Shown here: positions 31,151-39,169 of the stretch, in pieces
How the letters are laid out: every line of letters starts with the position of its first letter
How positions within the stretch are numbered: position 1 is the stretch's first letter
Assembly: GCF_029893965.1 (NCBI RefSeq)
Contig: NZ_JARXXP010000038.1
Coordinates: forward strand, 1-43,299
Length of the DNA stretch: 43,299 nt
DNA from: Paenibacillus sp. PastM-3
GTDB lineage: Bacteria > Bacillota > Bacilli > Paenibacillales > Paenibacillaceae
Direction: 5' to 3'
Translations under genes and position numbers: made by a program
Notes under the pieces: generated by a model
Told to the model about the DNA's origin: nothing
Database searches by the model: none
Seen by the model: only the letters and a program-made list of their open reading frames with translations

Positions 31151-32284
31151 TTACCCGTAGATGACAGTCAGCAGCTGGTGGAGGCGCCGCGTGTAGGTAT
31201 GATCCTTCAGCGTCCGCTCGAAAGCACGCAGAGCCATATCCCGGCGTTCCTCCTCGTGAGTCAGGTAATAACGGATTTTATCCATCATCTCCTGCGGGCT
31301 GGAGAACGTATCGATCTCCTCACCCACCTTGTAGAAAGTACCCATATCATCTCTGGCATCGCTCAGCTGCAGAGTACCGCTGGCGGCAATTTCGAAGGTA
31401 CGCGGATTCGGCGAGGCCGCCGGGATCAGCAGCGCATTGTTATTGTCTTTTTCATCTACATGGGCACGGTGCAGGTTAATGACTATTTTGGAGCCGCTGT
31501 AAGTAACAGCTGTTTCCTGCGGAGTCATCCACTTGCCGATCTCAATCCGGTCTCCGTAGAGCGGAGCTTCCGGTAGACGATCCCACCAGATGCCGTTAAT
31601 GACGGTGTTATAGCTCATCAGCTCAGGCATAATATCCCGGAAAAAATTAATCCGGTTCCAGTAAGCAGACCCGATAAAACTGACATCCCGCTGGATCGGT
31701 GAACGGCCGGTCGTCGGACGGTAATGCTCCCGGTGGGCGGCAAACGGCAGGTAATGCACTTCTGGACAGCCCAGGCCGCGGTATACCTCTACGCAATTGA
31801 GCTCCAGGGTGAATACATAATCGTAGTGGGCAACGATTTTCATCGTAAAATCGGTATAATACGGGTCATCTGTCAGCCAGATTGCCGTCTTGATGCCTCT
31901 GCCCCGCAGCTGGGCAATCTGCTCCGGCGGCAGCTCCATTCCGTCCAGCACCAGCACCAGATCCGGACGCTGCGCTGCTGCAAGCTCAGCAAGGTTCTGC
32001 CGCACATCCGTTACCGTAACCTGGGTGGTCAGTCTCTGGAGAGCAAAGAGAACAGCATCATCCAGCGGAGAATAGGGATAGCCTTTGCCGGAGGCTACAT
32101 ACATTACATGAAGATTCCGCACCGGAATCGGCTCCTCCGGACGGCCGTCAAGGATTGCAAGCCGTCCGCGCAGATAGCCCTCGTCATATCCGGTTTTGAA
32201 CCCGGTCAGGCGTCCACGCAGCTTTTCTTCCTCCGCGGGTGTCCGTGGCAGTGGCGGCGCGGGCATGATAAATTCGTTATTCAT
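31151..32284 (-). CDS. CgeB-like glycosyltransferase, paralogue 1
   Basis: The protein has 377 residues from the ATG at 32284, which has AAGGAG nine bases upstream; in-frame ATGs at 32317 and 32302 are less well placed. The N-terminal DUF3880-like domain has 'HVMYVASGKGYPYSPLDDAV', 'RPDLVLVLDGMELPPEQIAQLRGRGIKTAIWLTDDPYYTDF' and 'YDYVFTLELNCVEVYRGLGCPEVHYLPFAAH'. The C-terminal Glyco_trans_1_2 part has 'VSFIGSAYWNRINFFRDI', 'YSGSKIVINLHRAH', 'SPNPRTFEIAASGTLQLSDARDDM' and a helical end. In Bacillus CgeB is a sporulation-specific protein tied to the spore crust, so a spore-surface role is possible. It is a close homologue of the next gene. Confidence 0.87.
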   Translation of the reverse strand: MNNEFIMPAPPLPRTPAEEEKLRGRLTGFKTGYDEGYLRGRLAILDGRPEEPIPVRNLHVMYVASGKGYPYSPLDDAVLFALQRLTTQVTVTDVRQNLAELAAAQRPDLVLVLDGMELPPEQIAQLRGRGIKTAIWLTDDPYYTDFTMKIVAHYDYVFTLELNCVEVYRGLGCPEVHYLPFAAHREHYRPTTGRSPIQRDVSFIGSAYWNRINFFRDIMPELMSYNTVINGIWWDRLPEAPLYGDRIEIGKWMTPQETAVTYSGSKIVINLHRAHVDEKDNNNALLIPAASPNPRTFEIAASGTLQLSDARDDMGTFYKVGEEIDTFSSPQEMMDKIRYYLTHEEERRDMALRAFERTLKDHTYTRRLHQLLTVIYG

Positions 32285-32313
32285 GAGTAATCGCTCCTTC
32301 ATCCCTTTGGATT

Positions 32314-33411
32314 TCACATTTGTGAAGTGAGAACATTGAGCAGCTGAGGCAGCCTTGCCGTAAAGGTGTGGTGGCGCAAGGTCGTCTGCAGCCCCCGCAG
32401 TGCGATTTTCCGCCGCTCGTGCTCATGTTTCAGGTAGTAATCGATTTTGCGTTTCAGCTCTTCAGCCGAAGCAAAGGTCTCCAGATCGTGGCCCGGACGG
32501 TAGTAGCTGCCCAAATCTTCACGGATATCCGTCAGCTGCATCGTTCCGCAGGCGCTGATTTCATAGGTGCGGGGATTAATGGAGCGGGACGGCAGCTGAA
32601 AGGTATTGCGGTTATCCAGTCCGCCTTCCCACGGCCGGTGAATGTTGATGACCAGCTTCGCTCCGCTGTAGTAATTGGCCGTTTCCTCGGGAGGGATAAA
32701 GCCGCTCCGGATAAACGGCGACAGCTCCTCGAACTGGCTCAGCCGTTCCCAAAAGCCGCCGGCGATCAGCACCTTTTTCCCCTTCAGGTAAGGCGCCAGC
32801 TCATCAAACAGCGCGGTGCGGTTACGGAACGCGTTGCCGATGAACACAATGTCGAACTGATGCTGCGGTCCGGTCCGGCGCGGATAGAACATTTGCGGAT
32901 TGACACAGAGGGGAAGGTAGTGGACAGAGTCTGCCCCCAGTGAGCGGTAAAATTCCACACACCCCAGCTCATGTGTGAATACGTGGTCATAGTGCAGACA
33001 GATGACGGAGGTATCCTCGGTAAAATAGGGGTCATCCGCAAACCAGATGGCTGTAGCGATGCCCAGCTTCCGGATTTCATCAATCTGGTCCATATGGTTC
33101 TCGGGAAAGACATGCAGCCCGTTCATGACCAGCACAGCCCCCGGCTTCTCACGCGCTGCAACCTCCAGCATCGTATCAGGACTTGCGAGAATCAGCTCAC
33201 TGACAAGCAGCCGGAGTGCTTCTGTGATTCCTGTATCTATCGCTTCAAACCCCTGGGGGACATACATCAGCTTAAAAGGCCGGCATGCTTCCACCTCCGG
33301 AGAATTTAGGCGTTTCACAGCTTCACATAAGCCGAGACGGTATCCCTCCTGATAGCCGTCCCGGTAATCCCGCAGATGCGTTCTTCTCTTTTTTGCTTTC
33401 ACGGCTTTCAC
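32314..33411 (-). CDS. CgeB-like glycosyltransferase, paralogue 2
   Basis: The protein has about 365 residues and the same order of motifs as the gene downstream: 'LMYVPQGFEAIDTGITEALRLL', 'AVLVMNGLHVFPENHMDQIDEIRKLGIATAIWFADDPYFTEDT', 'YDHVFTHELGCVEFYRSLGADSVHYLPLCVN', 'IVFIGNAFRNRTALFDELAPYLKGKKVLIAGGFWERL', 'YSGAKLVINIHRP', 'SINPRTYEISACGTMQLTDIREDLGSYY'. It probably arose with it by tandem duplication. An N-terminal basic stretch and a tyrosine/glycine-rich 'DYRDGYQEGYRLGL' helix precede the domain; the same feature occurs in the partner. The start is GTG at 33411 or 33402. It appears to be the first gene of the long minus-strand glycan series. Confidence 0.87.
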   Translation of the reverse strand: MKAVKAKKRRTHLRDYRDGYQEGYRLGLCEAVKRLNSPEVEACRPFKLMYVPQGFEAIDTGITEALRLLVSELILASPDTMLEVAAREKPGAVLVMNGLHVFPENHMDQIDEIRKLGIATAIWFADDPYFTEDTSVICLHYDHVFTHELGCVEFYRSLGADSVHYLPLCVNPQMFYPRRTGPQHQFDIVFIGNAFRNRTALFDELAPYLKGKKVLIAGGFWERLSQFEELSPFIRSGFIPPEETANYYSGAKLVINIHRPWEGGLDNRNTFQLPSRSINPRTYEISACGTMQLTDIREDLGSYYRPGHDLETFASAEELKRKIDYYLKHEHERRKIALRGLQTTLRHHTFTARLPQLLNVLTSQM

Positions 33412-33576
33412 CCTGCCCCGTCATATTCTCAAGACAGTAGTACTATATGCGGAGTCAGCATCCGCCTCATGGACATCTGCCATGCCCGGCGATAAATTGG
33501 CAGCTGCCCGCTGTCAATCACCCGGGTTGCCCGCACCTTTGCTGATTCCTTCCACTCCAGCCACCGTTGCCGCCAA

Positions 33577-33623
33577 CACAAAAAAGAGTGCCCCAGGCAG
33601 CAAACAGCCGCCGGAGCACTCTT
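33577..33623 (-). terminator. Orphan intrinsic terminator, possible sRNA 3' end
   Basis: On the minus strand AAGAGTGC and GCACTCTT, with an inner CGGCGGC/GCTGCC pairing region, are followed by TTTTTT. No coding gene ends here: the next minus gene upstream is the Spo0E-like gene, which has its own terminator. A small RNA transcribed from within 33630-34040 is a possible source. Confidence 0.65.
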
Positions 33624-33734
33624 AGTAAGTTGTTACTCATAACCTCTATAAAACTAACTTTTATTCGATATGTAAGATCAGCTTGCTTATAAGGGCGTTC
33701 ATTCATATGTGTATACGTGCGCTCATCGGTACGT

Positions 33735-33935
33735 TCATGCGACTAAGTGGATTTTTGCCATCTATTTTTCAACTATGCAGCCTTTTTGGAAAATTAGTTG
33801 GAAAAACGCCACTTAAATGCTCCCAATTCACTCCCTACGGCCGATACTCCCCGATTTAAGTAGCATTATTCCACTTAGTTACCGTAAAGTCCGATAAATC
33901 AGGAATTTAAGTGGCTAAAATCCAATTAGTTTCTT
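33735..33935. repeat. Dispersed AAGTGG / CCACTT inverted-repeat tract
   Basis: Within 200 bases the words AAGTGG, CCACTTA and TTTAAGT recur at about six places in both orientations, embedded in A/T-rich linkers such as GGAAAAACGCCACTTAAATG. The tract lacks coding potential and can form several alternative hairpins. I associate this style of intergenic repeat with Paenibacillus genomes, from memory. Confidence 0.6.
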
Positions 33936-34041
33936 CCAGCCACCCAATTCCCGCTGAATCAGAGGCATTTTAGCCCCTCCTCTCATCCCCTGCCCGCTCC
34001 CGTAACCCCAGATAGGCGAAAGAGCAGCTACAATTCCCATA

Positions 34042-34079
34042 CAAAAAAGACATCCAGACGGCCTGGCCGTCCAAATGTC
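34042..34079 (-). terminator. Terminator of the Spo0E-like gene
   Basis: On the minus strand GACAT ... ATGTC flank a perfect GACGGCC/GGCCGTC inner stem and are followed by TTTTTT, starting 28 bases after the gene's TAG. Confidence 0.85.
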
Positions 34080-34106
34080 CGAGATATAAAATGCTTTTCT
34101 CTTATG

Positions 34107-34280
34107 CTAATAGGGCATGTCATCCTTGTCGGTGAGACAGTCCGTATACTCATTCAGCAGCGCATCCAGCTTAACGGATTGGCGGAGAACTCTGATATCC
34201 TGCACTCCATACTCAAGAGCCAGCCGGTTCAGCTCCTGTCGCGCCTGCTCGATTCGGTCCCTGTGTTCGTCATTTCCCAT
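34107..34280 (-). CDS. Spo0E-like aspartyl-phosphate phosphatase
   Basis: This 57-residue gene is shorter than most ORF finders accept. From the ATG at 34280, with AAGGGGG five bases upstream, the protein forms two helices. The second carries the Spo0E family signature S-x-x-L-D-x-L-x-x-x-Y ('SVKLDALLNEY', residues 35-45). Spo0E-type peptides dephosphorylate Spo0A~P and delay sporulation. It has its own terminator and lies between the glycan cluster and the LTA synthase-like unit. No promoter is recognised. The signature and helical length make this a confident call. Confidence 0.88.
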   Translation of the reverse strand: MGNDEHRDRIEQARQELNRLALEYGVQDIRVLRQSVKLDALLNEYTDCLTDKDDMPY

Positions 34281-34369
34281 AGCGGCCCCCTTACTCAGTT
34301 GAGGCTGTAAGCCATTGTTAATCTTTTACTAAAGTTCCAAACACATTGTATTCGATTATGCACTAAGGG

Positions 34370-35806
34370 TCAATTGCCCAAAGTCCCATTCTTGCGCCCC
34401 GTAAATTCTGCAGCAATACGCACAATGCCGCCCAGCATAACGATGGCCATCATATCAAAGCTCACATTAAACAGGAACAGATGCTTGCCGATATCCGCCC
34501 GGCCGTCACCGAGAATCGGCACCAGGAAAGAGAACAGTCCGATCAGACCGAGCAACAGCAGCAGCTCTCCGGCAATCCGTTCACGGCGCTCCCGGGCACG
34601 GAAATAATAGAACAATACTCCTGCGTAATAGACCAGATAAAAGAGGCCAAGGAACCAGAGCGAATCAGGCAGATGCCTGTTTTTGAACTCACTCCACCCG
34701 CTGTATGTATAGGCCACTGCCCCTGCGGGCTTACCGAGACTTTTCTCATAGCTTCCGAGATAATAGGGACGGATGGACATGCTGTTCCGGGCCGCATACT
34801 CCATATTATTTATCAGCCGCGTGGGATGTTTTAAATAGAAGAAAAGGACATCCTTATGCGAGATCCGGTCATAAAAATCCGGCGTCAGCGAAGGATCATC
34901 CTGCTTGATCGCCGTATCCCCCTGAAAATAGTTCGTTCCCGCCAGCACCTCAAGCCGTTCCGGCAGCCCGAGATCGCGCAGATCGCCGCGCACATCCGGG
35001 GACTCGTTCAGAATCCCGAAGAATACCGTCTGGTACAGGTTAATATGCTTCAGCTCCTTGGGAGCCGTCACGTACAGAATGACCGATATAACCGCTACCG
35101 CTACAGCAAACTGCCTGGCCAGCTTCCCGAAGCCCCCTTCCCTCTGAAGGGAACCGAGACGCCAAAAAATCAGCATAAACGCAAGGCCCACCGGCGCGTT
35201 CTGGATTTTGGAGCAGACGAGAAACAGCACAGCAATGAAGAACAGCGTCAGCCCCCGGCGGGTCGGATGATCCTGCATCGTCAGTCTCAGCCCGAGGACA
35301 AAGGTCAGCAGCATGAACACCATCGACACCGGCTCGCCGAACAGCGAATTGAAATAGGCCAGATACCCGATATCGTAAAAAACAAACAGCATCCCGGCCC
35401 CGAGCAACAGTCCCATAACAGCAGAGTGCTTGGCCCCGAGCTTTACAGTCAGCCAGGTCGCGGCAAGCAGCAGTACAGCATAGACCGCCCCAAGTACGCG
35501 GATATCGAAATAACTGCCGTGTACCAGCCCGGCCAGAAGCCGGGGGACAAGCACCAGCAGGATCTGCGAGGAAGGATAAAAGCCCCTGAACAAGTTGTCG
35601 TAAGCGAACTGCGAGTGGCTGAAGCTGAAAAAGCGGTCCGCATAGCTCTCCGCGGTATCATAATAGTTCAGGCCGATCGTATTCATCATGCGCAAAAAAT
35701 CGCCATTATCGGCCACCCCGACAAACGGCTGCAAAAACAGCAGATACAGAATCAGTCCGCCTCCGGCCAGGGTGACCAGAACCTGCGGCTTTAGTACTCT
35801 TTTCAT
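34370..35806 (-). CDS. Polytopic GT-C-like membrane glycosyltransferase (WsfD-like)
   Basis: The protein has 478 residues and 11-12 predicted membrane helices. The N-terminus 'LLFLQPFVGVADNGDFLRMMNTIGL' has a D-N-G-D motif in the first outside loop, where GT-C transferases keep catalytic acids. 'YFNSLFGEPVSMVFMLLTFVLGL' and 'CSKIQNAPVGLAFML' are typical of a family whose Paenibacillus/Geobacillus member is WsfD of S-layer glycan synthesis, as I recall it. It probably uses a lipid-linked sugar outside the membrane. It follows the LTA synthase-like gene by eight bases with AGGAGG before the ATG, so both form one operon. Confidence 0.75.
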   Translation of the reverse strand: MKRVLKPQVLVTLAGGGLILYLLFLQPFVGVADNGDFLRMMNTIGLNYYDTAESYADRFFSFSHSQFAYDNLFRGFYPSSQILLVLVPRLLAGLVHGSYFDIRVLGAVYAVLLLAATWLTVKLGAKHSAVMGLLLGAGMLFVFYDIGYLAYFNSLFGEPVSMVFMLLTFVLGLRLTMQDHPTRRGLTLFFIAVLFLVCSKIQNAPVGLAFMLIFWRLGSLQREGGFGKLARQFAVAVAVISVILYVTAPKELKHINLYQTVFFGILNESPDVRGDLRDLGLPERLEVLAGTNYFQGDTAIKQDDPSLTPDFYDRISHKDVLFFYLKHPTRLINNMEYAARNSMSIRPYYLGSYEKSLGKPAGAVAYTYSGWSEFKNRHLPDSLWFLGLFYLVYYAGVLFYYFRARERRERIAGELLLLLGLIGLFSFLVPILGDGRADIGKHLFLFNVSFDMMAIVMLGGIVRIAAEFTGRKNGTLGN

Positions 35807-35814
35807 AGCTCCTC

Positions 35815-37725
35815 CTAGCGCTGCGGCAGCAGCTTCACATATTCATCAGACAGCTTCATCAGCTGCAGAATATAGTTATAATCTCCCTCATATTTGCTGT
35901 AGTCTTCTACAGGCTGAAATGTTTGAAGTGACACAGCTTCACCGTCAGCAAAGCTTTTGCCCGGAACAAACATAATCTCATCGTTAAAAAAAGAGCCTGA
36001 GGGTAGATAATAACGCATCCCGATTACATTGCGCTCTATATTGAGCAGGTCGTGCCCGAAGGCCGTAAAGCCTTCTGCTTTTAAGTCCAGACCCAGCAGA
36101 TTGGCTACGGTCGGTAGAATATCCAGCTGCCCTCCGACACGCGTTACTGTCCTGCCCTCAGTCATTCCCGGCACATGCACAATCAGCGGAATATTGAACC
36201 GGCTGATACGCGGGTGATACGAAATACCCAGCGCTTCCCCCACCTGCTCCGGCTGTACATCCTGCGGCTGCAGGCCGAAATGGTCGCCGTACAGCACAAG
36301 CACCGTATTGTCCCACAGCCCCCGATCCTTCAGCCCTTCAATTAAAGTGCCTACTGCATAGTCGGTATAGTTGATCGCTGTCAAATAATCGCCCAGCATG
36401 GTGCCTTCTAGCGAATCGGGCATGGCAATCTTCTTAAAGCTGTCCGGAATCTTGAATGGATGATGGCTCGAAGCCGTCACCAGCTGGGCATAAAAAGGGG
36501 TTCCCCGCTGCTGCAGCTCTGCCAGCTTATCCACAGCGGTAACATACAGCTGTTCGTCCGAGGCGCCAAACGAATTGAAGTGGTCGTTGACGAAATCGCC
36601 TTTGTCATAGTACCCGTTAAAGCCCAGTGCCGGATACAGCTCATTACGGTTCCAGAAGCCGACCTTGTTCACGTGGAAGGTATAGGCCTCGTAGCCTTTT
36701 TCACGAAGCAGCCGCGGCAGACTTGGCAGCTCACGGTCAGCAAAGCCGGTGGACATCGCCAGCGTACCGATCGGGTAGATTGAGGTGTTGCTCATAAACT
36801 CGGCGTCCGAGGTATTGCCCGGGCCGATCTGCTGGAACACACGCGGAAAATAAAAGCCCTCACCTGCCAGCTTGTTCAGTACCGGCGTCAACTCCTGCCC
36901 GTCCAGTGTCTGAATCAGCGGAAAGGCCTGGAATGCCTCCAGCTGGATGACAATAACATTTTTCCCCTTTTGCGAGCCGAAATAGTCCGGAACCGTTCCG
37001 GCTGGCTTGCTGCTGCAGGGATAAGACGCTTCAAGATTGTTTATTTTGGCAATCGTTTCATTAATATCGCCCGTGCCGATCAGCCCGTTATCCTCCTGCG
37101 CTTTGAGTGCCGCTACCAGCTCATAGTTCAGGAACCCGGCGCTTTCCGCCTGCACCAGCTCGTTGGTGATGCTGCGGGCGGCATGCACCGAGTATGCCGA
37201 CAGTAAGCCCCCGCCGATAATGGCCACCAGAACGACAACAAGCTGAATTCTTGAGGAGGCCGGGCGTGTACCACCGCTGTAGCTCCGGCTCTGATAAGCC
37301 GGCCCCCGCTGCCATCTGCGCATTCCCGCATAGACGGCCACTATTACAAGATCAGCGAAGAACAGGTAATCCACCGGCTGGATCGTCGATTCCACACTTT
37401 CTTTAACCTGGAATACCTGGTTTAGCTCATAAAAAGCCAGATAGGTCGGGACCGACCCGAAATGGTTATAATACACACTGGACGCAAACAGCAGCAGCGA
37501 CAGGATAACATTGAAGCTCCAGTAGGCTCCTGTCTTCATCCGTCGCGGCAGCAGGACGGTCAGAATGCCCATAATCAGCAGCACCGGCGCAAGGTCCATG
37601 GCAATCCATTCCCAGGCGATCCGTTCAAAAAACAGCACCCTCAGCAGCAGCAGCTTCAGCCAGACCAGTCCTGCTACCACATAGAACTGCACCGGCAGCA
37701 GCCTGTTATTATTTTGTTTGTTCAT
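35815..37725 (-). CDS. LTA synthase family protein (LtaS-like phosphoglycerol transferase)
   Basis: The protein has 636 residues. Five N-terminal membrane helices (about residues 12-32, 42-60, 68-86, 118-134 and 160-180) are followed by an extracellular sulfatase-fold domain. That domain has 'KNVIVIQLEAFQAFPL' (metal ligand Glu263), the catalytic 'GPGNTSDAEFMSN' (Thr305), 'FHVNKVGFWNRNELYPALGF', 'TASSHHPF' and 'VLYGDHFGL'. Such enzymes polymerise glycerol phosphate from phosphatidylglycerol onto a glycolipid. I use the ATG at 37725 (AGAGGG upstream) rather than 37746. A promoter overlapped by a palindrome lies about 75 bases upstream. Confidence 0.94.
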   Translation of the reverse strand: MNKQNNNRLLPVQFYVVAGLVWLKLLLLRVLFFERIAWEWIAMDLAPVLLIMGILTVLLPRRMKTGAYWSFNVILSLLLFASSVYYNHFGSVPTYLAFYELNQVFQVKESVESTIQPVDYLFFADLVIVAVYAGMRRWQRGPAYQSRSYSGGTRPASSRIQLVVVLVAIIGGGLLSAYSVHAARSITNELVQAESAGFLNYELVAALKAQEDNGLIGTGDINETIAKINNLEASYPCSSKPAGTVPDYFGSQKGKNVIVIQLEAFQAFPLIQTLDGQELTPVLNKLAGEGFYFPRVFQQIGPGNTSDAEFMSNTSIYPIGTLAMSTGFADRELPSLPRLLREKGYEAYTFHVNKVGFWNRNELYPALGFNGYYDKGDFVNDHFNSFGASDEQLYVTAVDKLAELQQRGTPFYAQLVTASSHHPFKIPDSFKKIAMPDSLEGTMLGDYLTAINYTDYAVGTLIEGLKDRGLWDNTVLVLYGDHFGLQPQDVQPEQVGEALGISYHPRISRFNIPLIVHVPGMTEGRTVTRVGGQLDILPTVANLLGLDLKAEGFTAFGHDLLNIERNVIGMRYYLPSGSFFNDEIMFVPGKSFADGEAVSLQTFQPVEDYSKYEGDYNYILQLMKLSDEYVKLLPQR

Positions 37726-37799
37726 AGAGATCCCTCTTACTTCCATACTATATTTCTGTTAACTAAATTCCACTTTTTTGTAAAAGTTCAGATTTATCT

Positions 37800-37834
37800 A
37801 GTATAGCAATTGTTGTTTTGTTACGCAAAACAAC
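37800..37834 (-). promoter_or_regulatory. Promoter with overlapping palindrome upstream of the LtaS-like gene
   Basis: On the minus strand TATACT (37805-37800) is preceded, after 17 bases, by TTGCGT (37828-37823). The perfect inverted repeat GTTGTTTTG-N5-CAAAACAAC (37812-37834) covers the -35 box and spacer, so a bound regulator would block transcription. The -35 box is weak, consistent with regulation. Confidence 0.55.
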
Positions 37835-37908
37835 CCCACAAAGTGGAGCCTTTACACGGAAGCTGACTCAGAATCTTTGCGGGGACCCCGAAAAAATTCT
37901 TTAATCGC

Positions 37909-37943
37909 AAAAAGAGACACAGCCTGCTGCAGGCCTGCGTCTC
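37909..37943 (-). terminator. Terminator of the sigma/membrane-partner operon
   Basis: On the minus strand GAGACGCAGGCCTG and its partner ending GTCTC form a hairpin followed by TTTTTGCG, 30 bases beyond the stop of the gene at 37973. Confidence 0.8.
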
Positions 37944-37972
37944 CTCTATTGCCAGAATATATTTCTTCATTA

Positions 37973-39169
37973 TTATAGTGTGTTGCTTGCTCTCTTTATA
38001 CTGAAGCTGTACATGACGCCATCCAGGTTGTAAGTTGCTTCAATGGCCGGCCCACCGTTATGGCTCTCAAAGGTGATCACTCCCGGCCTTGGTCCGTTTT
38101 TAACCAGCGTGTAATCCTCCTTCAGATTAATTCCGTACAGTTTGTCTGCGATGACTGCAGCTGTGCTCTGGAGGATGGCGTTGTCCATGCTGAGCAGCTG
38201 CTCTTCCCGTTCCTCGTCAGTCCGGGAGCCGCCCAGATCAACAAGGTTCAGTGAATAATCAGCTACATCCAGAACTTTTTGGGTTGTATAGTCAAAAGTT
38301 ACAAATGTACCTTCGCCGGGACTGTCGCCATAATACAAAGTAATTTCATCGCTTGCCCCTTCAATAGTGGAACGGACAACTCTGGTCAGCTGGTCTGCCA
38401 AGCTGCTGGATCTAACCAGTCCGAGTGCTTCCAGTCCGGCTTGTTTAAGCTCCTCACTGACCTCGTTCTGATCGACATTAAAGCCGGCCCGCACATAGAC
38501 TCCGTTTGTAAAGTTAATGTCTGCGTCCGCCGCATGTACAACATTGATAACCTGGACGGTCTTATCCGCTGTACGCCCATAAGAAACATAGCGTGTTAAA
38601 CCCGTAGCCTGAAATTCCCCTGTATAACCAAGCTTTTGCAGCTTTTCTCCTGCTTGTTTTATTAGCGTATTGTCGATAGCTTCAGGTTCGTAGGATGCCC
38701 TCATGCTGAACGAGGCGGCTTCCCCGGTTTCCGCATCAATCCAGAAATAGGCCCAGGAATCCGCCACTTCATTTTCTCTGTAAGTAAGCTCCGCCTGGCC
38801 CGGCATTTTCATCCGGTCCAGCTTGTCAAAGGGAAGCTGCTGACCCAATTGCTCCTGCATCAGCTGCTCTGCAATCTTTTTCAGTGCTTCATCTGTAGGC
38901 TTAGCCTGTTCCTCAACAGGGACCATACCTGCGGGGGTTTCTCTCCCGATAGGCCCGTTCTTCAGATAAAAAGCACCAGCCAGCAGCAGAAGGATGACAG
39001 CAGTTACAACCGCCAGCCTTGGCATGCGCCGGGAGCGGGGACGAGCCGGTTCAGCTTCCGAACGCAGCCTCCGCATCACCTGCTCGGCAGAGGAATCGGT
39101 AAACCTGGCCTCCTGGAACGGCCCCTTACGGGCCTGCTCATACCACTTCGGCTCACGTTCATCCATCAT
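37973..39169 (-). CDS. Single-pass membrane protein, probable anti-sigma partner of the ECF sigma factor
   Basis: The protein has 398 residues. The N-terminal cytoplasmic segment (about 48 residues, 'EPKWYEQARKGPFQEARFTDSSAEQVMRRL') is followed by one membrane helix (about residues 49-68) and a large extracytoplasmic part rich in beta and alternating K/E. The outer part has two similar-looking units ('YFWIDAETGEAASFSMRAS' and 'VTFDYTTQKVLDVADYS') reminiscent of PepSY/YPEB-type modules. Its ATG overlaps the sigma gene's TGA, the classic sigma/anti-sigma order. I see no HxxxCxxC zinc motif, so it is not a ZAS-type anti-sigma factor. The role is inferred from position. Confidence 0.72.
   Translation of the reverse strand: MMDEREPKWYEQARKGPFQEARFTDSSAEQVMRRLRSEAEPARPRSRRMPRLAVVTAVILLLLAGAFYLKNGPIGRETPAGMVPVEEQAKPTDEALKKIAEQLMQEQLGQQLPFDKLDRMKMPGQAELTYRENEVADSWAYFWIDAETGEAASFSMRASYEPEAIDNTLIKQAGEKLQKLGYTGEFQATGLTRYVSYGRTADKTVQVINVVHAADADINFTNGVYVRAGFNVDQNEVSEELKQAGLEALGLVRSSSLADQLTRVVRSTIEGASDEITLYYGDSPGEGTFVTFDYTTQKVLDVADYSLNLVDLGGSRTDEEREEQLLSMDNAILQSTAAVIADKLYGINLKEDYTLVKNGPRPGVITFESHNGGPAIEATYNLDGVMYSFSIKRASNTL

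Larger units (their letters stand above)
33412..34041. other. Intergenic region with terminator and iterated AAGTGG/CCACTT repeats
   Basis: No gene is seen. It contains an orphan minus-strand terminator (33577-33623), a repeat tract (33735-33935) and, presumably near 33450, the promoter of the long glycan operon, which I cannot recognise. A 62-codon minus frame (33518-33706) runs through the terminator and is discounted. Confidence 0.6.

Noticed and set aside
34856..35794. Plus-strand frame of 312 codons opposite the GT-C-like gene
   Set aside because: Rich in Gln, His and Arg as expected of the complement of a membrane protein gene, with no start signal.
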